Assembly (NCBI GenBank): GCA_024760905.1
Contig: CM045738.1
Coordinates: 48,040,797 to 48,104,796 of the forward strand
DNA length: 64,000 nt
Direction of reading: 5' to 3'
From: Plotosus lineatus
Taxonomy: Eukaryota > Chordata > Actinopteri > Siluriformes > Plotosidae
In this document: piece after piece, positions 1 through 11,322 of the stretch
Position numbering within the stretch: position 1 is the stretch's first letter
Layout of the letters: the number at the start of each line of letters is the position of its first letter
Position numbers and translations under genes: made by a program
The notes under the pieces: generated by a model
Seen by the model: the letters and a program-made list of their open reading frames with translations, nothing else
What the model was told of the DNA's origin: nothing
The model's database searches: none

Positions 1-384
1 GCAGTAAAATGTAGTAATGATTCAGTATAAACTTTCTAATTTTGTACTGTGATAATATTTATGAATAAATAAAGCGCTTAGGTTCCTTACCAGAAGCTAG
101 AGAAGATGCAGGGCGTTTGAGTGACATCATAGCGCTTAAATAATCATTAAAAACACACGAAAAAAACATGAATTCACAATTCAAGCAATCACGTTGCTAA
201 CTTGTGCGTGAAGGAGAAAAACGAGGTGTACACATCATCTGCAACCAATCAGCAGGAGGGAGAAACAGAAGCTCTCAGCCATTGGCTAAATTTGAATCAC
301 CTGCCAGTAATTCCCAGCGCTGATGCTAATCCGCGAGTATGCGGGGCCGCGACCTGTGAACCGCGAATGAGCAGAGGCCTACTG
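1..384 (-). mobile_element. Tigger-like non-autonomous DNA transposon, cut by the window start
   Basis: The right edge reads AGGCCTACTG then TA, the inverse of the CAGTAGGCC terminus seen at 2287. The interior (CCGCGAGTATGCGG, AACCAATCAGCAGGAGGG, AAGCTAGAGAAGATGCAG) matches the copies at 2287 and 11320 in reverse. Termini starting CAG with a TA target are typical of pogo/Tigger elements. No transposase reading frame is seen. Confidence 0.7.
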
Positions 385-2213
385 TATACGTTTGATATTT
401 TCTTTTGTTCTCTTTCTACCATCTTCCCTCTTTTCCAATTGCTGCATGGACACCACTTTAAATCTAACAATTAATCTGTCAATCATTTCTCCCAAACAAC
501 CATGAAACCTTCCTGAACATTTACCAAGATTGATGAGTAATAACAAAACAAAAATAAACTCAAACCACGTTAATCATACTACAAGTTGATCACTGGCAGC
601 CCGAACGCAGTCAAAATATCACCAAAGTCTCCCGCTAATTGACTAAGCTGAGCCAATTTAATTGCTTGACTTTTAACGCGATTGAAGCACCTGCCACTCA
701 CAGATAAAAAAAAAAACAAAACAAAACAAGATACAAGATTGACAGGTGTTGCTAAACACTGACTTGCCAAAAACATTTACCATAAGGAAACAAAAAACAC
801 AAACACAGTGCTCGTAATAATAGAACCACAAATCACTGCGCCTTAATAACCCATGTAGCGCTAATAATGCATGTAGCGCTAATCAATAAAATCTGATGCC
901 TGCATGTCTGAGATCACCTGCGTTTCCTGTGAATACAATTTCACATGTTTGTTTAGAGCTATGCGCAAAGTTCATTGCATGTGTTATCGGTAATCTGTGC
1001 AGATGTTTCTGTTGGTGAACCTCTAACCAAAGTATTGATATTACAGCAAAGTTCAGACAAATAATAAATAAACTGAAATGTTACAATGAAAAATTCCTGA
1101 AAGTCTTTAAAATTGTTTTAAGAAAAAGCAGCAAAGACATATTTTGCTTTTTTTCTTCCCTGCGTCTGTTGTAAAGACTACAGTTTATGTCACGTATTAT
1201 ATGTTCTGATCTGTTAGAAGAAGAAGCAGGCCAGACAGTGTGCTGACTCGAAATTTCTACCGTTAACCAGGTAGACAAACAAAAAAGTTACAGTTTGGTT
1301 TATAAACTGTGTGAATGTAAAATAAAATAAAGGTAAATGTGAGTAAATTCTCACTGTTTAAGCGGAGCTCGTACCCTGCCACCACCGCCACACCCCAACA
1401 TGGATGTAATACATACAGATCTGTGGGAAACACCGGCATAATGCGCATACCATCAGAATGATAGCGTGAGCTATACAAAGGGTAATTTAGCACGTTTGGT
1501 GAGACATGAAGTCTGAGAATGTTTAAAGAAATGATTTATGGTTTTGTTTTTGTTTCTTTATGTAAGTTTCTTACTTTATTTGTGGTGAACAACAATCAGT
1601 CACCACCCACATGGTTTTCATGCCAGAGCATTGGTAGACATTTATTACCGCAGGGGATCGGGAGATATATTTGCATATAAGCACATATGCCTGTTTTGTT
1701 TATTTGTTTTTTTTTTTTTTTTTTTTTATAAGTACAAACATGTTGAGATCATTTCAGGTGACATTATCTAACTAAAAACCATTTCAACAGAATGATGGTA
1801 CTGTTTACTTTTACAATATAATATTCATGTGAGAAAGAAAAAGAAAATTATGATTTCTTCTTTTAATCATATTCTATTAATTGTTTTTGAGAATAGCAAA
1901 AAGTATCAACATCAAAATTGGACAACTGAACCAACGTGATCTGCAGTGACAGGTCTTATTTGTGCACATTATCTTTATGTGGCGGAACAAGAGCAGACCT
2001 GCTATATTCCTGGACAGGGAGCGATGGGTATGGATTGAATAATAAACTTGTCAGCAAAGCAGAAGTTTATTTCAATACCAAATTAGTATCACTGTGTTTG
2101 ATCCTGGTTAATACATAATTATGTACTAGTAATGAAGTCTCATCTGTTATTATTTACCGGTAATGAATACTCATCTGCTCATTATTACACCTATTAAAAC
2201 TTCGAATTTATAT
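385..2213. other. Intergenic DNA with no gene seen
   Basis: AT-rich sequence in the 3' flank of the cadherin gene. It has a poly(T) tract at about 1708-1728 and no open frame with family signal, splice structure or tRNA fold that I could recognise. Confidence 0.5.
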
Positions 2214-2286
2214 TACCGTATTTTCTGGACTATACCAGTACAGGTCGAATTGCGCAAAAAATGCATAATAAACAAGAAAAAACATA

Positions 2287-2838
2287 CAGTAGGCCCCTGA
2301 CCATTCGTGGTTCAGCGTTCGCGGTCCCGCATACTCGTGGATTGGCAACAAACACGGAAGTTACTGGTACCTAATTCAAATTTAGCCAAGGGCTGAGAGC
2401 TTTCCTTTCGCCCTCCTGTGGATTGGTTGCAGATGATGTGGACATCTCTTTTTTCCTTCACGCTAAGTTATGAACGTGATTGCCTGAATTGCGTAATTTT
2501 TTTGTGTTTTTAATGATTATTTAAGCACTATGATGTCACTGAAACACCCTGCATCTTCTCTAGCTTCTGGTAAGGAGCCAAACCGCTTTATTTATTCATA
2601 AAAATTATCACAGTACAAAATTAAAAAGTTATGATTAAGTTCATTCATCATTACTATATTTCACTGCATTATTACTGTATTAATGAGTAAGACTGGTGAG
2701 AGAATGGGTTTAACAAGCAGATTTTAGCGCATGTAATATCATACATAGGGTTTTAAAACCGCATCAATAACTAGTGGATTTTCATCATCCGTGGGAAGTG
2801 CTGGAACCAAACCATCGCAAAAAAACAGGGCCTACACT
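2287..2838 (+). mobile_element. Tigger-like MITE inserted in the pogo-type element
   Basis: It starts CAGTAGGCCCCTGACC and ends GGGCCTACACTA, imperfect inverted termini at a TA target. It is the same family as 1-384 and 11320-12997. No coding capacity is left. Confidence 0.65.
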
Positions 2839-2859
2839 ATATAAGTCGAACTGGACTAT

Positions 2860-2944
2860 AAGGTGCATCTTTGGCGAAATTTATTAATAAATTTGATCCC
2901 ATCCTTGTTAATAATATGACCTCGTGTCAAATTATGCGCAGTTT
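2860..2944 (-). pseudogene. Continuation of the split pogo transposase
   Basis: The minus strand from 2944 reads TAHNLTRGHIINKDGIKF, taking up the frame left at 5793 on the far side of the RTE insertion. HIINKDGI corresponds to the first catalytic-Asp block (HIxNxDE) of pogo transposases, here with Gly in place of Glu. Confidence 0.55.
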
Positions 2945-2965
2945 TAATGCAGCTGTGTGTGTGTT

Positions 2966-2991
2966 GGGGGGGGGGGGGGGGGGGGGGGGGG
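2966..2991 (+). repeat. Poly(G) tract in the RTE 5' region
   Basis: A run of about 26 G, the longest in the window; a strong candidate for G-quadruplex formation and for sequencing error in length. Confidence 0.9.
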
Positions 2992-3637
2992 AGAAACCAG
3001 TGTTCATCCTCACGCCAGTTCCAAACCTGGATAAATGCAGAGGGTTGCATCAGGAAATGCATCCAGCGTAAAACCAATGCCACATATGACATGCGAGTCA
3101 AAAATAAGAATTCCATACAGGATCGGTCGAGGCCTGGGTTAACAACAACTGCCATCAGTGCTGTTAACCAACTGGCTGCTGGTGGAAATTGGACTACCAT
3201 TTGTCAAAGAAGGAGAGGAGAGAGGCGGGTCCGTAGGCAGAGAGAGAAGAGGAAAGGCATGAGTCTAGGACTGAGAGTGTCTAGGAGAGGTAGCAGTAGA
3301 TTTTCTGACAAGAACATTCAACAAGGTATGAAAGAGTGAGCAGATGCCGGAGGAATGGAGGAGAAGTGTGCTTGTGCCCATTTTTAAGAACAAGGGAGAC
3401 GTGCAGAGTTGTGGCAACTACAGAGGGATAAAGTTGATGAGCCATAAGATGAAGTTATGGGAAAGAATAATGGAAGCTAGACTAAGGGCAGAGGTCAGCA
3501 CTTGGGAACAACAGTTTAGTTTCATGCAAAGAAAGAGCACCACAGATGCAGTGTTTGCTTTGAGAATGTTAATAGAGAAGTACAGAGAAGGTCAGAGGGA
3601 GCTGTATTGTGCCTTTGTGGATCTGGAGAAAGCATAT

Positions 3638-4512
3638 TCCAAGATGGCACTCCTTAGAGGGTGGTGTCACGGAGTTCTCAGAGTCAAATTGTTTCTTTTT
3701 TTTTCAATTTGTTTTGTATATGCATGTTTTTGTTTGTATCGTATGTTTTTGTTTGTTTTGTTTTTTGCACTATGCTCGTCTATGCTCGTCTATGATTATG
3801 CGACCTTACTACAGCTATGAGAGCACAGTCCTTTGGACACTTAAAAACTGAGCACGCTTATCTTCTATCCTGAGCTAATCCTGAGCTAATATGCTACCGC
3901 AGCTCAGTGCTAGCCGCACAACGGGTAACAATAACCCAGGCGAAGATGTGGCAGGCGGGCTGGGGCTGAACGATGACTCCCGCACTTGGTTAGCAGTGGT
4001 AGGGTAGCACTCCCAATCATATTGCTTATAAATGTTCAGTCTCTGTGAAACAAGATGGACCGGCTTCATGCTCGGATTGCAGTGCAGAGGGATCTACAGG
4101 ACTGCTCCATGCTGTGTTTCTGTGAAGCATGGCTTGAGGAGAGTACACCCAACGAGGCAATTACACCAGCCGGCTACACGGCCTTTAGGGAGGACTGAAG
4201 CGGAGCGGCTAGTAACAGGAACTGCGGCGGAAGAACGGCGGACTTTCGTTAAATAAGCCTGGTGTACTGACTGTCGATTATCTCTAAACCTTGCTCTGAG
4301 AATGGAGAACATCTAACTTTGAAGTTGTGGCCATTTTGTTTATCCAGAGAACCTCAACCTCAAAAAAATTTGTTTATAACTGTGCATTTTCTTTTTTTTC
4401 AACAAAACAATGGGCATAGTGCAATATAAATATAAGTATAATTATAACATAACATCATATAATATAATATAATTTACTGAAATTTCATTTTTTGTGGTTA
4501 TCTACTGATTTA

Positions 4513-4550
<38 letters not shown>

Positions 4551-4762
4551 TGTTTACTGGGTCTGTGTAAGATCCTTCTAAACATAGAATTTTTATGTAC
4601 TTATTTTATAGCAGTTTGTGTGTTGTTCATTTGAACCTTCTTTTCTGTTTGTAACTTGACTCCTTGAACAACCTGGTGACACTGCTCATTGGCGACGCAC
4701 GTTGTAAGAATACGATGTAACCAAAATTTCCTCTGGGATAATAAAGTCTTATTTTATTTTAT
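3638..4762 (+). mobile_element. Deleted non-LTR element inserted in RTE copy A
   Basis: It interrupts the RTE sequence GAAAGCATATGACAGGG and is flanked by CATAT on both sides (3633-3637 and 4763-4767). The 5' part holds endonuclease-like peptide in shifting frames (MDRLHARIAVQRDLQDC, then WLEESTP, TPAGYTAFRED). This then jumps to a 3' UTR ending AATTTCCTCTGGGATAATAA and a T-rich tail. It has both ends of a LINE but no RT, so it is a non-autonomous derivative. The clade is unsure; the ETWL-type endonuclease motif suggests CR1/L2- or Rex1-like. Confidence 0.65.
4503..4549 (+). repeat. (ATT)n microsatellite
   Basis: About 15 units of TTA/ATT within the 3' part of the deleted LINE. Confidence 0.9.
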
Positions 4763-5792
4763 CATATGACAGGGTGCCAAGAGAGGAACTGTGGAATTGC
4801 ATGAGGAAGTCTGGAGTGGCAGAGAAGTATGTTAGAGTGGTGCAAGACATGTATGAGAGATGTAAGACAGTGATGAGGTGTGCTGTCGGTATGACAGAAG
4901 AGTTCAAGGTGGAGGCTGGACTGCATCAAGGGTCAGCTCTGAGCCCCGTCTTGTTTCTATGGTGATGGAGAGGCTGACAGACGAGGTGAGACAAGATTCC
5001 CCATAGACTATGATGTTTGCAGATGACATTGTGATCTGTAGTGAGAGCAGAGGACAAGTGCAGGAAAATCTAGAGAGGTGGAGGTATGCCCTGGAAAGGA
5101 GAGGAATGAAGGTTCGCCTCAGTAAGACAGAATACATGTGTGTAAATGACAAGGACCCAAGAGGAACGGTGAGTTTACAGGGAGCAGAGATAAAGAAGGT
5201 TGAGGATTTTAAGTACTTCGGCTCAACAATCCAGAGCAATGGAGAGTGTGGAAAAGAGGTGAAGAAGCGTGTGCGGGCAGGTTGGAATGGTTGGAGAAAA
5301 GTGTCCGGTGTGATAGGAAGGTACCGGTAAGGATGAAAGGAAAAGTGTACAAGACGGTGTTGAGGCCAGCGATGTTGTATGGTTTAGAAACAGTGGCCCT
5401 GAGGAAAAGACAAGAGGCAGAACTGGAAATAGCAGAGATGAAAATATTGAGGTTCTCCTTGGGAGTAACGAGCATGGATAGGATCAGAAATTAGTACATC
5501 AGAGGGACAGCACATGTAAGAGGTTTTGGAGACAAAGTCAGAGAGGCTAGATTGAGATGGTTTGGACATGTAGAGAGGAGGGATAGTGAGTATATTGGTA
5601 GTAGGATGCTGAGGTTGGAACTGCCAGGCAGAAGGCCCAGGGGAAGACCAAAGAGAAGATTTATAGATGTGGTGAAGTAAGACATGAAGGTAGTTGGTAT
5701 AATAGAAGAAAATACAGAGGACAGGGTGAGATGGCGGCAGATGATTCGCTGTGGTGACCCCTGAAGGGAACAGCTGAAAGGAAAAAAAGAAG

Positions 5793-6240
5793 TCACATTA
5801 TGCGCAGTTTCTTGCTCTTCAACAAACTCATGGAAACTGTCTACCTTGTCTTGGAAATCTCCTGGCAGTTTTTGTGACGCTGTGGTCCTCACTCTGATAG
5901 AGAGGTGGTTGCGTTGCATGAAGCAGTAACACCAAAACGGTCCTCCCGCAAGGTCATTTATATTCATCTCCTTGGCAACTACCTGGTTGTGGAAACATAA
6001 CTGCATTGTTTTCAAGCCTCTCCCTGCAGCACTTTGTTCAAGCACCCATGTGCGAGCTCATTCCTCTAGCTGTGACCATCTAACTTTTCGCCCACTATTA
6101 GCTTTTTTTGTTTTCTTCATTGCAGTAATAATAATCTCTGCTTTTCTCCCGGCCCTCACAAGTTTCTCCTTCACTCCAAACTTTCTTTCTGCTGCTCGAT
6201 TACCATTTTCTGCTGCTTATTTCACTACTTGCCGCTTGTA
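5793..6240 (-). pseudogene. pogo/CENP-B-type transposase remnant, N-terminal half
   Basis: Reading the minus strand from 6240 with stops and frame breaks gives NRAAERKFGV (helix-turn-helix), KKTKKANSGRK, TWVLEQSAAGRG, VAKEMNINDLAGG and FMQRNHLSIRVRTT. This is the order of a CENP-B-type DNA-binding domain in pogo transposases. The frame runs to FVEEQETAHN at the RTE insertion and resumes beyond it near 2944 with RGHIINKDGI, the start of the DDE catalytic domain. The rest of the catalytic domain is missing. Confidence 0.65.
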
Positions 6241-6548
6241 GGCCACAGAATAGGATGGGGGGGGGGGCATTTTTGTTCAGTCCAGTTGTGTTTTAAAGTT
6301 TCTGTTTCTGTTGAAATTTTACATTTTCAGTGATCCAGGATTAGCAGGTGCTGATACACTCGCCTAGAGGGCCCTCTTGTAGTTGTGAGAATGAAAATAA
6401 CCAGCATGTGAAATTATGCTTGTTTTTATTATGACGAACAGAACTATATGTAATAATTTCACATATAAGTTGCTCTGGAGTGCAAGTCGCACCCTCAGAC
6501 AAACTATGGCAAAAAAGAGTTCTATTTATTGTCTGGAAAATACGATAT

Positions 6549-8747
6549 TCAAATCAACAGATCAAACAGTGCTATTCTTGAGGGGACATTTGCCCCAACT
6601 ACATTATACATAAAGACAGATCTTCACACAGAAATACCTTATGCAAGGCTCGCACCATGTGAATCAATGTTTTAATTCAAACTGACTTGCAAGCTACCAG
6701 TATAATTACACACTTAAATTCCACATTAGGAAAAATCCTCTCTGAAAGATCAAAACCTTTTTATTATTTACATATTATTCCATTTACTGTTGTTACAATT
6801 TCCATGAGCAATTCTTGCCTGAAAAGAATTCAACAATCAGATTGTTTTTCTTTTCTTTTTTTTTCCTTTTTTTTTTTTTTGCTTTCATCCATTTTAACAT
6901 TCAGAAGTCTAAAACATACAAACAAAGTGTTTTATCCAGCAGTAGATTATTAGTGTTTTACTTACAATGTTAAATTTAAACTCCCACAACAGTCTGAAAT
7001 TGTTTCTACAGTACAGTACAGTTAGCAACATCAGCGTAGATATGGCAAAGGATCAATTTTAAAATAAAATAAAAATATAAATCAGAAAAAAGGAGGAACA
7101 GAAGCCAACTTTACCAGAGCCAACTTTACTAAGCTTTATAACAGATTCTCAATGAGTGGGGACTTTTTTTTTAGTTACATTAGTGACGGATAAGTCAATT
7201 CATAGAAAAATTACCAAGAACTATTTGACTGCTTCCCACTAATCAGAAACAGGAAAGTGTTGAATTAATTATAATTTTTATTTATTGTTTTCTTTACTGG
7301 TCTCCTGAGTGATACCTTCCTCACTCAGCTCTGCCCAGCGATTTCTCCACCATACCCCACAATATCTCACACCATCAACATTCACTACAAACAATATAAA
7401 AGTGTTTTATAGCAGGGGATGGAAAAGAATTAACCACTTGCATGCTTTAAAAGCAAATAGTATACTGTATCAGAATTTTTTTTTTAAATAGATTTGGTCA
7501 TTATTCAAACTGAAGTGCACAAGTGATGTTCAGTGATTACAGGTCTGTCCAAATACAGTCTGGTGAAAAGTATTAATCTCTCAGGTACAATATACAGAAG
7601 CTAGTACAAATACTAAAAAAAAAAAAGAAAGAAAAGAAAACACTCATAAGACTTTGGGACATTATTACACACATTATTTCATTTGTCAGGTCAAGCAAGC
7701 GGTCAAGAGCATGCAAACCTTTACCAAGCTAATAAAAAAACAACAAACACAGCACCCCCTGCAGTGCCTACTGTAATACCACACAATTTAAAAACAACAA
7801 CAATAATAATTAACCCGATTAAAATATTCCTGGATTCAGAATTTGTACCCAATTATCTCCAAAATCTAATGGAGTGACCAAACAAACAAACAAACAAACA
7901 AACAAACAAACCAATGTTTGATAGATGGTCTGAATATCTTTGCTATTTGGTTTGGTTTCTCACTGCACGTCACTCACTCATTTGCTGAACCACTTAGTCT
8001 TATTAGGGTCACAGGGAGGCTGGAGCCTATCTCAGCTTATGCTGGTTACATACTAAATAGCTCAGTAGTCCATCTCAAGGCCAAGACACACACTTTTGGG
8101 CAATTTGGAGCAGCCAATTAGCCTCATGTTCATAGTTTTGAACTGTGGGAGGAAACATTCAAACACCACATGGAAACGCACAAGTGAACATGGAAAACAC
8201 AGAACTGCTGCTTAATAAATTACAAGATATTTATAGAAATATTTTTTTCATTATTATTTAACCTCAAATATTTAGGCAGCCTTGCGAAACACATAAATAA
8301 CACACCATGATCGGTTCACTAAATGCAATCAAGTTAATTCAGAGTTCATGCTTCTCACTGCGATTGTACTGCACTTGGGGTGACACTGGAAGTGGACCAA
8401 AACCACCATGCTTAGACCTTTCTAGTGCAGATGATCATCTCCACACCTTAGTGTAACTTTATGTTCTCAACTGCCTGAAGAACAATAGAGGAGGAAACAA
8501 AAATATCTTCCATAGTTCCTTTGAAATTGATCCAGGATCAGTCAACAAAGAATCGTCGTTTCTAACAGCAATGCATCATAACCACATATGAAAATTTAGA
8601 AATAATGGGAAAACAGGGATTATTTTTCAGCACAACAACATGGAAAAGAAAAACAAACAGCAAATAGAAAGTAGAAAATGTACTATAAAGAAAAGCTAAA
8701 CTTTCTGTACATGTACGACCACAGTTCCAGTAAAGTTTGCATGCTGT
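6549..8747. other. Intergenic AT-rich DNA with no gene seen
   Basis: It contains (CAAA)n at 7880-7911. A decayed minus-strand SINE-like piece lies at about 7965-8200 (inverse of the CCTCCCACAGTCCAAA family). No recognisable coding exon was found. Confidence 0.5.
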
Positions 8748-8748
8748 G

Positions 8749-9104
8749 TCTGTCCGTCTTCCTTTCAGCTTTTTCCCTTTTACTCGGGAGTCGCCACAGC
8801 GAATCATCTGATTCGCACATTTGATTTGGCAGAGAATTTGATTACGTCGGATGCCCTTCCTGTCACGACCCTTTTTAGCAAGGGACAGAAACACGCTGAC
8901 GGCTTTGCAGCTACTCTTTGCGAAAGTCAGCAATGGTTCTTTTACATGCCTCTCACCATAGACAGTGACAGACATGGCCCGCCTTTGATAACCCAGTTAG
9001 CTGCACTGGGGGGGACAGTGACAACCTTGTGGAGAGTGGGACTCGAACTCCCAACCTTTGGATCAGTGATCCAGCGCACTATACCACTAGACCAAAACTA
9101 CTGT
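8749..9104 (-). mobile_element. tRNA-derived SINE with RTE-like tail, near full length
   Basis: On the minus strand it starts with a tRNA-like head (TGGTCTAGTGGTATAGTGCG for the A box region, GGTTGGGAGTTCGAGTCCC for the B box). It continues through a family-specific body (CATTGCTGACTTTCG, CGTCAGCGTGTTTCTGTCC). It then has GGGTTGTGACAGGAAGGGCATC, as in the RTE 5' UTR, and GATGATTCGCTGTGGCGACT, as in the RTE 3' end. The tail is AAAGCTGAAAGGAAGACGG. Confidence 0.85.
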
Positions 9105-9656
9105 GTAAAATCTAAATAAAAACAAAATGCAATGACTCACAAATCTCACAGCATATGGTTCCTGGAGATGTTCCTGAATCCATGCAATAATTTCCATGGT
9201 AGTGTGTTTAAGTGTCATGTGCAACCAGTATTGATTTTCATTGTGTCAGTCTCAGAATCTGTTGATGTTTGTATGTAATTTACATTATAAGATACGGTAT
9301 TCCGAACATAAACAATTTTAGATGAAGGAACTTTGGGTCTCATTAATTTGCTTTTAACAAAAAAATTCATAAGAACATTCTATGATGTTCTTAGAATTGT
9401 GAATTTTACTGTCTTTGTTAATTGAGATCCCATAAAAGGACAAAAGGATATCGTGGTCTGTATATATGAAGATGGAAACCTGACCAGAGGCATCAGGTTC
9501 CTGGCAGGGAGTTAGAAGATCTTACTTTTGTTTCATTCACATTTTACTTTTTTTTCTTCCGCCTTTTAAGTCATGCCACAGTCACTGTAAAACAGTTTGT
9601 TCTTCTGGTGATCCGCAAACAAAAGAATAAAAGAGTTTCTCCTGTGCTCCACTGTT

Positions 9657-10202
9657 GGGGCCGGTGGCGTAGTGGGTACAGTTCTGGGCTCATGATCAAG
9701 AAATTTTGGATTCAAATTCCAGTTAGACCCTCACTGCGCTAAAACCTTTGGTCTTATCCGCAAGTGTTAATCCTCTCACCACCAAGCAGTATAAATGGGT
9801 ACCAGTGTACAAAGCGACGAACTGCAGAGTCGCAGCAGAAACGCGCAGCGTGCAAAGCTTGAGCTGCCTCCACTTCCATCACAGTACTCACCCACACATG
9901 TTCTGTGTGTGGGTGAGCATTTTGGGCTTGGATTGGCCTCATTAGCCATCTCCGGACCCACAGCCAAGGATCACAGATCTGATATGAAGTCAAAGTGAAC
10001 TTTGAACTCGAAGGACGAACAACAACAACATAAATGGGTCCCAGTAAAAATTCTGGGAAGGTAACCTGTGATGGACTAGCATCCCATCCAGGAGGAGTTA
10101 AACCCCTGGTAGCTTCACGCTACGGGAACCGGGGATAAGCACTGGCCTGATGAGCCACTAGGCTCAGGTGTAAAAAGCCCAACAGATTTACCTTTACCTT
10201 AC
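9657..10202 (+). mobile_element. Composite tRNA-derived SINE
   Basis: The tRNA-like head is GGTGGCGTAGTGGGTACAG with a B box GGATTCAAATTCC. An inner block ends GAACTCGAAGGACGAACAAC plus AAC repeats, itself a SINE tail. A second block (GGGAACCGGGGATAAGCAC) ends in TTTACC repeats. It looks like one SINE joined to another. I do not recognise a named family. Confidence 0.6.
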
Positions 10203-10426
10203 CATTAGACATTAGTTTCTGAATTCTGTAGGGCGAAATAAGTAAAACATCAGAAACAAAGCCAAACAAGGTGGATGGCATCAAATTGTTACAATAAAAT
10301 TCTATGTTCAGAATCCGGCAGCACCGTCTTCACTCATGACCTCCTCAGGTTGTGTTCCATGTAGTTAGTCTCAGAGACAGTGTCGGACAACCAGCAATAA
10401 ATCACCCAGACACAATTTCACATAAG

Positions 10427-10754
10427 CTAGTGGTGGCCTGGTGGTAAAGCTGCCGGATCCCTGATCCTAAGGTTGGGGCTTCAAGTCCCACTCTCCATGG
10501 GTTGTCACTGTCCCCCAAGTGCAGACAACTGAGTTATCAAAGGCCGGCTACGTCTCTCACTGTCTATTGTCTGAGCAATGCAAAAGAACCATTGCTGACT
10601 TTCGACAAGAGTAGCTGCTTAGCCGTCAGCGTGTTTCTGCCCTGCGATGGCATGGTTAGCTGTCCAGGGTGTACTCTTCCATCGCCCGGAGTCGGCTGGG
10701 ATGGGCGCCAGCCTTCCCGCGACCCTAATTAGGATTAAGCGATTGATGAATGAA
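10427..10754 (+). mobile_element. tRNA-derived SINE, alternative tail type
   Basis: Head and body are as in the copy at 8749-9104, but after GTGTTTCTGCCC the tail is different. It reads CAGGGTGTACTCTTCC and CCCTAATTAGGATTAAGCG, ending in TGAATGAA, with no RTE-like sequence. Confidence 0.8.
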
Positions 10755-10899
10755 CATTTTCAGATACTCATAAAGAAATAAAATATGCACTGAAAAGGCT
10801 GTCATTCTTCACTGATTTGCAAAAGTTTACTGTGACATTATAATACTATAAATATAATAGCACAGAAATTTACAAACAATCAATGGATTGATATCTAAT

Positions 10900-10923
10900 T
10901 AGGACATAATGCCCACATTTCTG

Positions 10924-10985
<62 letters not shown>

Positions 10986-11240
10986 TTATATATATATACT
11001 TATATATATATATATAATATATATAGAATTTTCTGAGTAGATTCTTCCATAAGAGAGCGCTCAATACTTTTTCGTAGAGCAAATAAAAATAAAAATAAAA
11101 GGACAGGACAAAGACTTACTATTGATACTTACTATTGTTCTTCTGTAATCACCTGAAGAGAGAGGATGGTTTCACCACCCCTCGAAACAGATCTGTAGTG
11201 ATAAATGAAGTTTCAATAGAAAGTCTGTGTCCTGTCCTTT
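10900..11240 (+). repeat. Microsatellite-bearing dispersed repeat with a 19-bp inverted-end module
   Basis: It contains (TA)n at 10927-11024, then TTTTCTGAGTAGATTCTTCC. A 143-bp module at 11098-11240 follows, bounded by AAAAGGACAGGACAAAGAC and its near inverse GTCTGTGTCCTGTCCTTTT. A related copy lies at 37260-37680 and a partial one at 34126-34218. It is MITE-like by structure, and no TSD was checked. Confidence 0.6.
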
Positions 11241-11246
11241 TATTTT

Positions 11247-11249
<3 letters not shown>

Positions 11250-11319
<70 letters not shown>
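11250..11319 (+). repeat. (TA)n microsatellite
   Basis: About 35 uninterrupted TA units, abutting the terminus of the Tigger-like element at 11320. Confidence 0.95.

Positions 11320-11322
<3 letters not shown>

Larger units (their letters stand above)
2945..5792 (+). mobile_element. RTE-type LINE copy A, internally deleted and interrupted
   Basis: It is flanked by an 18-bp target duplication, TCAAATTATGCGCAGTTT at 2927-2944 and TCACATTATGCGCAGTTT at 5793-5810. It has the family 5' UTR (poly-G, then the GGATCGGTCGAGGCC box). It then jumps at about 3279 from just after GLRV to the RT region, losing the whole endonuclease. RT blocks include EKAY before the inserted element at 3638-4762, and MMFADDIVI after it. 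It ends with GGAACAGCTGAAAGG and an A-rich tail. Frameshifts and stops are present. Confidence 0.85.
2214..6548 (-). mobile_element. pogo-type DNA transposon, outermost layer of a nest
   Basis: The left end has CCGTATTTTCTGGACTATA (from 2216). The right end, read on the minus strand from 6548, has CGTATTTTCCAGACAATA, so the ends are inverted repeats. Between them lie transposase pieces at 5793-6240 and 2860-2944, split by an RTE insertion, and a Tigger-like element at 2287-2838. The short sequence motif GCGACTTGCACTCCAGAG near 6480 belongs to the subterminal region of this family. Confidence 0.7.
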
